A DNA stretch of 8,484 bases from an uncultured Collinsella sp. (GTDB lineage Bacteria > Actinomycetota > Coriobacteriia > Coriobacteriales > Coriobacteriaceae). Below are positions 4,939 to 8,484 of the stretch, in pieces. Made by a program: the position numbers and the translations under genes. Each line of letters opens with the position of its first letter. Within the stretch, counting starts at the first letter, position 1. Location of the stretch: the NCBI GenBank assembly GCA_900545615.1, contig UQZM01000071.1, positions 1 to 8,484 of the forward strand, given 5' to 3'. Below the pieces are notes generated by a model, which was given only the letters and a program-made list of their open reading frames with translations, was not told the DNA's origin and made no database searches.

Positions 4939-6034
4939 AACGCTGGCCTGCGTCCTCTAGGAGGGCGTCCCAAATCGCGAGGGCGGCCGCTGCTTCGGCT
5001 ACGGGGACGGCGCGCGGGACGATGCAGGGATCGTGACGGCCGTGGACCGAGAGCTCGGCGTTTTCCATGGCGTCCATATCCACGGTCTGTTGCTCGCGGC
5101 CGATGGAAGGCGTCGGCTTCACGGCCATACGCCACATGACGGGCGCGCCGGTGGAGATGCCGCCCAGAATGCCGCCCGCGTTGTTGGACTCGACCTCGAT
5201 ATCGCCGGTCTCGGCGTCGATGCGGTACGGGTCGTTGTTCTCGCTGCCGCGCATGGCGGCGACGGCAAAGCCCATGCCAAACTCCACGCCTTTCACGGCG
5301 GGAATGCCAAACGCGATCTGCGCGATGCGGTTCTCGATGCCGTCGAACATGGGGTCGCCAATGCCTGCGGGCAGGCCGTAGATGCCGCACTCCACGATGC
5401 CGCCGATGCTGTCGAGCTCATCGCGTGCGGCCAGAATCTCCTCGCGCATACGACCGGCAGCCGCCGCGTCGATGCAGGGCAGGTCGTTCGAAAGGATCGC
5501 CTTTCGGTCGGCCTCGCGATAGACCATGTCGTCCATGGGGAGGTCGGAAATGCCGCCGATCTGCGCCACGTGCGCCATCACCTTGATGCCGCGGGCCTCG
5601 AGCGCCTGCAGCGCGATACCGCCGGCGATACATAGGGGCGCCGTCAGGCGACCGGAGAAGTGTCCGCCGCCGGCGACGTCATGCATGTTGTGGTACTTCA
5701 CGCGCGCCGGGAAATCCGCATGGCCCGGACGGGGCTTGCGGCGCAGCTCGGAGTAATCCTTGGAGCGCGTGTTAGTGTTCTCTATGATCGCGGCGATAGG
5801 CGCACCGGTGGTGTGTCCATCGACCACGCCGGCGATGATGTGCGCGGCGTCAGCCTCGCGGCGCTTGGTTGCGGTCTCGTCGCGACCGGGGGCGCGACGG
5901 TCAAGGAAGGCCTGCAGCTGCTCCTGGTCCACGGCGATACCTGCCGGAATGCCATCGAGCGAGCAGCCGATAGCGGGGGAGTGCGACTGGCCGAAGATGC
6001 TCAAGTGCAAAACGTTGCCAAAGGTCGAGGACAT
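4937..6034 (-). CDS. aroC: Chorismate synthase
   Basis: A 365-aa cytoplasmic enzyme that uses reduced FMN to eliminate phosphate from EPSP, giving chorismate, the last common aromatic precursor. The length is normal for the family. It opens with STFGNVLHLSIFGQSHSPAIG, where the textbook GESHG reads GQSHS, keeping the active-site His18. This variant is, as I recall, shared with clostridial AroC proteins. Further motifs are DGIPAGI (27-33), RRAPGRD (46-52), RPGHAD, GGGHFSGRLTAP, NNAGGILGGISTG and HGRHDPC with the second catalytic histidine, then VPRAVPVAEA near the C-terminus. No flavin reductase domain is fused, so reduced FMN must come from elsewhere. The start has AGGAGG at 6041-6046 with 6-nt spacing, inside the last codons of aroA. 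The aroA TAG is only 1 nt before this ATG, so translation is likely coupled. It feeds chorismate directly to the downstream PheA. Confidence 0.97.
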   Translation of the reverse strand: MSSTFGNVLHLSIFGQSHSPAIGCSLDGIPAGIAVDQEQLQAFLDRRAPGRDETATKRREADAAHIIAGVVDGHTTGAPIAAIIENTNTRSKDYSELRRKPRPGHADFPARVKYHNMHDVAGGGHFSGRLTAPLCIAGGIALQALEARGIKVMAHVAQIGGISDLPMDDMVYREADRKAILSNDLPCIDAAAAGRMREEILAARDELDSIGGIVECGIYGLPAGIGDPMFDGIENRIAQIAFGIPAVKGVEFGMGFAVAAMRGSENNDPYRIDAETGDIEVESNNAGGILGGISTGAPVMWRMAVKPTPSIGREQQTVDMDAMENAELSVHGRHDPCIVPRAVPVAEAAAALAIWDALLEDAGQR

Positions 6035-6035
6035 G

Positions 6036-7355
6036 CTATTCCTCCTCGAGCGTGACCTTGCCGCCCAGCAGACGGTAGTGGTCGAAGAAATCGGGATAGG
6101 ACTTGTTGACGGCCTCGGCGCCGTGGATCACGACCTCGCCGGTGGCGCGGCTCGCGGCGATGGCGGCCATCATGGCGATGCGGTGGTCGTTGTGCGAATC
6201 GACCTCGCCTCCGGTGAAGGCATCGACACCCTTGATGATGAGGTCGTCACCGGCGATGCGCACCTGCGCTCCCAGCGCGGTGAGCTCGCGGGTGGTGGTG
6301 ACCAGACGGTCAGATTCCTTGATGCGCAGGCGTGCGCAGTCACGGATGAACGTGCGGCCCTGAGCCAGCGATGCCACGGCCGAGATGACGGGCACCAGGT
6401 CCGGAATGTCGTGGGCGCTCATCTCAAAGCCGGCGAGCTTGTCGGACTGCACGGTGGCGGCGTTGGTGGAGCGCACGATGCGGGCACCAAAGCGCGAAAG
6501 CGCGGCGAGCACGTTGCGGTCGCCCTGTGCGGAGCTCAGCGACACGCCCTCGACGGTGATGGGGTCGGTGCCGATGGCGCCGGCGCACAGCCAAAAGGCG
6601 GCGTTGGACCAGTCGCCCTCGACGGCCACGCTGCCGGGCGTGCGGTACGAGCCGCTGCTCACACGGAAGTTCGTGACCTCGGGCTGACCGTCCTTGGCGG
6701 GAATGCGCTCGACGTTGACCTCGACGCCAAAGGCCTTCATGGCCTGGATCGTCAGGTTGATGTAGGGGCGGCTCTCAATGAGGCCGGTCACCTGCACACA
6801 GGAGGGCTGGGCGAGCAACGGGGCTGCCAGCAGCAGGCCCGAGATGTACTGCGAGCTCACGTTGCCCGGCAGCACAAAGGTGCCCGGGCGCATGCGGCCG
6901 CTCGTCTTGAGCGGAAAACCGCCCAGACCCTGTAGGTCGCAGCCGGCGGCGATAATCTCGTCCGAGAGCGGGGACAGCGGGCGGGCGCCAAGGCGGCCCT
7001 GGCCCACGAAGGTGGCATCCGCACCCAGCGCGCAGGCGACGGGCAACATAAAGCGGAGCGTGGAGCCGCTTTCGCCGCAGTCGAGCGTGCCGCCGGCAAG
7101 GGCCTTGAGCAGGCCAAACTCAACACTCTTCATAGTGGGATGGACCTGGAAGCCATCCTCGACGGTCTCGATGCGAGCGCCCAGTGCCGTAAGGCAACGC
7201 ACCGTAGCCTCGATGTCGGCGCAGGTGGTGTTGCAGGTAACGTGCGTCTCGCCGTTGGCAAGCGCAGCGCAGATGATGAGGCGATGCGCCATCGACTTGG
7301 ACGCGATGGCGGGAACGGTGCCCTTAAGCGGGGACGGGGTGATGCGGGCTAGCAT
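6036..7355 (-). CDS. aroA: 3-phosphoshikimate 1-carboxyvinyltransferase (EPSP synthase)
   Basis: A 439-aa enzyme joining phosphoenolpyruvate to shikimate 3-phosphate, giving EPSP. Family signatures run in order: SKSMAHR (19-25; Lys20 and Arg25 bind substrate), CGESGSTLRF (the PEP-site loop), GRLGARPLSPLSD, SSQYISGLLLAAP, GDWSNAAFW, the LRIKESDR motif and NDHRIAM, then NKSYPDFF at the end. The loop reads GESGSTLRF rather than the E. coli-like GNAGTAMRP, as in clostridial enzymes. I draw no conclusion on glyphosate response. The start at 7353-7355 is chosen because the protein then begins at the conserved MLARITPSPLKGTVPAIASKS position. An upstream in-frame ATG at 7598 would add 81 residues from the wrong frame of aroB. 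The start overlaps the aroB stop by 7 nt (ATGCTAG), and GGGAG is about 10 nt upstream. The C-terminal EEE codons double as the ribosome binding site of aroC. Confidence 0.96.
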   Translation of the reverse strand: MLARITPSPLKGTVPAIASKSMAHRLIICAALANGETHVTCNTTCADIEATVRCLTALGARIETVEDGFQVHPTMKSVEFGLLKALAGGTLDCGESGSTLRFMLPVACALGADATFVGQGRLGARPLSPLSDEIIAAGCDLQGLGGFPLKTSGRMRPGTFVLPGNVSSQYISGLLLAAPLLAQPSCVQVTGLIESRPYINLTIQAMKAFGVEVNVERIPAKDGQPEVTNFRVSSGSYRTPGSVAVEGDWSNAAFWLCAGAIGTDPITVEGVSLSSAQGDRNVLAALSRFGARIVRSTNAATVQSDKLAGFEMSAHDIPDLVPVISAVASLAQGRTFIRDCARLRIKESDRLVTTTRELTALGAQVRIAGDDLIIKGVDAFTGGEVDSHNDHRIAMMAAIAASRATGEVVIHGAEAVNKSYPDFFDHYRLLGGKVTLEEE

Positions 7356-8455
7356 GCGAATGCGTCTCCCTTCTGGCCGAGGCCCTCGGCAATGAGTTCG
7401 TGGAAAGTGGAAAGCGGCGTGCGGTCGATGCTGCAGCGGCCGATGCCGTGCGGAATCACCAGGTCGATGGTGTCGCCCGCGCGCTTCTTGTCGTGGAGCG
7501 CCTCGGCAAAAACGGCATCGGCATCTAGGTCGCAGCGGGTCTTGAGGCCATGGCGGGCGCAGAGCTCCTCGATACGACCGGGCAGTGCAGCATCGCAAAT
7601 GCCGTGCAGAGCCGCGGCGCGCGTGATGATGCCCATGCCGATCGACACACAGTTGCCGTGTCCGAGCTCAAAGTGCTCGCAGGCCTCGACGGCGTGTCCG
7701 GCGCTGTGTCCAAAGTTGAGGAGCTTGCGCTGGTTGATCTCGCGCTCGTCGGCAACGACCACGGCGCGCTTGATGTCGATATTGCGGGCGATGATGAGCG
7801 CTACGCGCGCCACATCGCGGTTGAGCAGCTCCAGCGTGAGTGGGGTCTTCTCCAGCTCGGCGAAAAGCTCCGGGTCGGCGATCACGGCGTGCTTGACGAC
7901 CTCGCCGCAGCCGTCGGCGAACTGCTCGGGCGTGAGGGTGGCCAGGCACCCCACGTCGGCGATAACCACGCTCGGCTGCCAAAAGGCGCCGGCCAAGTTC
8001 TTGCCTGCAGCCAGGTCGATGGCGGTCTTGCCACCCACCGACGAATCCACCATGGCGAGCAGGCTCGTCGGGATCTGCACAAACTTGCAGCCGCGCATGT
8101 AGGTGGCGGCCACAAAGCCCGCCACGTCGCCCACGACGCCGCCACCGAGTGCCACGATCACGTCGGAGCGCGAAAGCTCGTGCTCTGCCACAAACTCCAT
8201 AATGGCAACATAGGTTTCGGCGCGCTTATGGGCCTCTCCGGCCTCGAAGGTGCAGATGCTCACCTCGTAGTCTGACGCCTCCAGGCTCTGCTTAACGGGC
8301 ATCTGGTAGAGCGGGCCCACGTTGGTGTCCGTCACGATGACGGCCTTGGTACCGCCGGCAGTGGCGCGCACGAGTGGTCCCGCCTGCTCCAGCAAAAACG
8401 TGCCAACATGCACCTGGTAGGGGCGTGCAGTGTCGATATCGATGGTAATCGCCAT
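7349..8455 (-). CDS. aroB: 3-dehydroquinate synthase
   Basis: A 368-aa NAD- and metal-dependent enzyme that cyclises DAHP to 3-dehydroquinate, the second step of the pathway. Motifs are intact: LGGGVVGDVAGFVAATYMRG (103-122, NAD/substrate loop), PTSLLAMVDSSVGGKTAID (129-147), GKNLAGAFWQP (151-161) and the zinc ligands Glu185 (in CGEVVKHAVI), His250 (NFGHSAGHA) and His266 (HGNCV). DKKRAGDTIDLVIP follows near the C-terminus. The length is typical. The start at 8453-8455 has AAAGGA 9 nt upstream (8465-8470), and MAITIDIDTARPYQVHVG is a normal AroB beginning. It is the first gene of the aro set visible here. No operon promoter is visible in the remaining 29 bases, so transcription probably starts further right. 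The partner DAHP synthase is not in the window. Confidence 0.97.
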   Translation of the reverse strand: MAITIDIDTARPYQVHVGTFLLEQAGPLVRATAGGTKAVIVTDTNVGPLYQMPVKQSLEASDYEVSICTFEAGEAHKRAETYVAIMEFVAEHELSRSDVIVALGGGVVGDVAGFVAATYMRGCKFVQIPTSLLAMVDSSVGGKTAIDLAAGKNLAGAFWQPSVVIADVGCLATLTPEQFADGCGEVVKHAVIADPELFAELEKTPLTLELLNRDVARVALIIARNIDIKRAVVVADEREINQRKLLNFGHSAGHAVEACEHFELGHGNCVSIGMGIITRAAALHGICDAALPGRIEELCARHGLKTRCDLDADAVFAEALHDKKRAGDTIDLVIPHGIGRCSIDRTPLSTFHELIAEGLGQKGDAFAC

Positions 8456-8484
8456 AAGCTTCGGTCCTTTCGACCTGGCGTGAT

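Noticed and set aside
5760..6935. Long open frame on the plus strand across aroC and aroA (about 391 codons).
   Set aside because: It is antisense to two well-supported genes and crosses their junction; it has no recognisable domain.
7356..7598. 81-residue N-terminal extension of AroA.
   Set aside because: It lies inside aroB in another frame, is Arg/Pro-rich, and the EPSP synthase fold starts at the ATG at 7353-7355.

Overview
The window reads as a chromosomal segment of a high-G+C anaerobic actinobacterium, most likely a Coriobacteriia member of the Collinsella type. That placement is an inference from the G+C-rich aro genes, the compact minus-strand aro operon and the clostridial/coriobacterial flavour of several enzymes. 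It is not proven from the sequence.

Right and centre (about 1903-8484, minus strand): a near-complete common aromatic pathway, transcribed right to left as aroB - aroA - aroC - pheA - aroE/aroK fusion - aroQ. The enzymes carry DAHP to 3-dehydroquinate (AroB), 3-dehydroshikimate (AroQ, type II), shikimate and shikimate 3-phosphate (AroE-AroK in one chain), EPSP (AroA) and chorismate (AroC). The P-protein PheA then takes chorismate to phenylpyruvate. DAHP synthase and tyrA are not in the window. Four of the genes are packed tightly: aroB/aroA overlap by 7 nt, aroA/aroC are 1 nt apart and pheA/aroEK are 0 nt apart. The only two real gaps, aroC-pheA (137 nt) and aroEK-aroQ (62 nt), are each filled largely by a long palindrome. 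The operon ends in a strong hairpin at 1822-1857.

Left-centre (about 281-1809, minus strand): a lower-G+C two-gene unit with its own -10 box directly after the aro terminator. It encodes a 149-aa protein recognised as DUF4869-like and, overlapping by one base (TAATG), a 333-aa P-loop protein. The second protein carries a C-terminal region that looks like a degenerate TOPRIM domain. A clean terminator (287-317) closes the unit. Its function is unknown and it is the best candidate here for an undescribed system.

Left edge (1-282, plus strand): a terminator for an unseen plus-strand gene, followed by what looks like the frameshifted, internally deleted remains of an acyltransferase-3 family membrane protein. 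No RNA gene, CRISPR array, transposase or intact insertion sequence could be supported.
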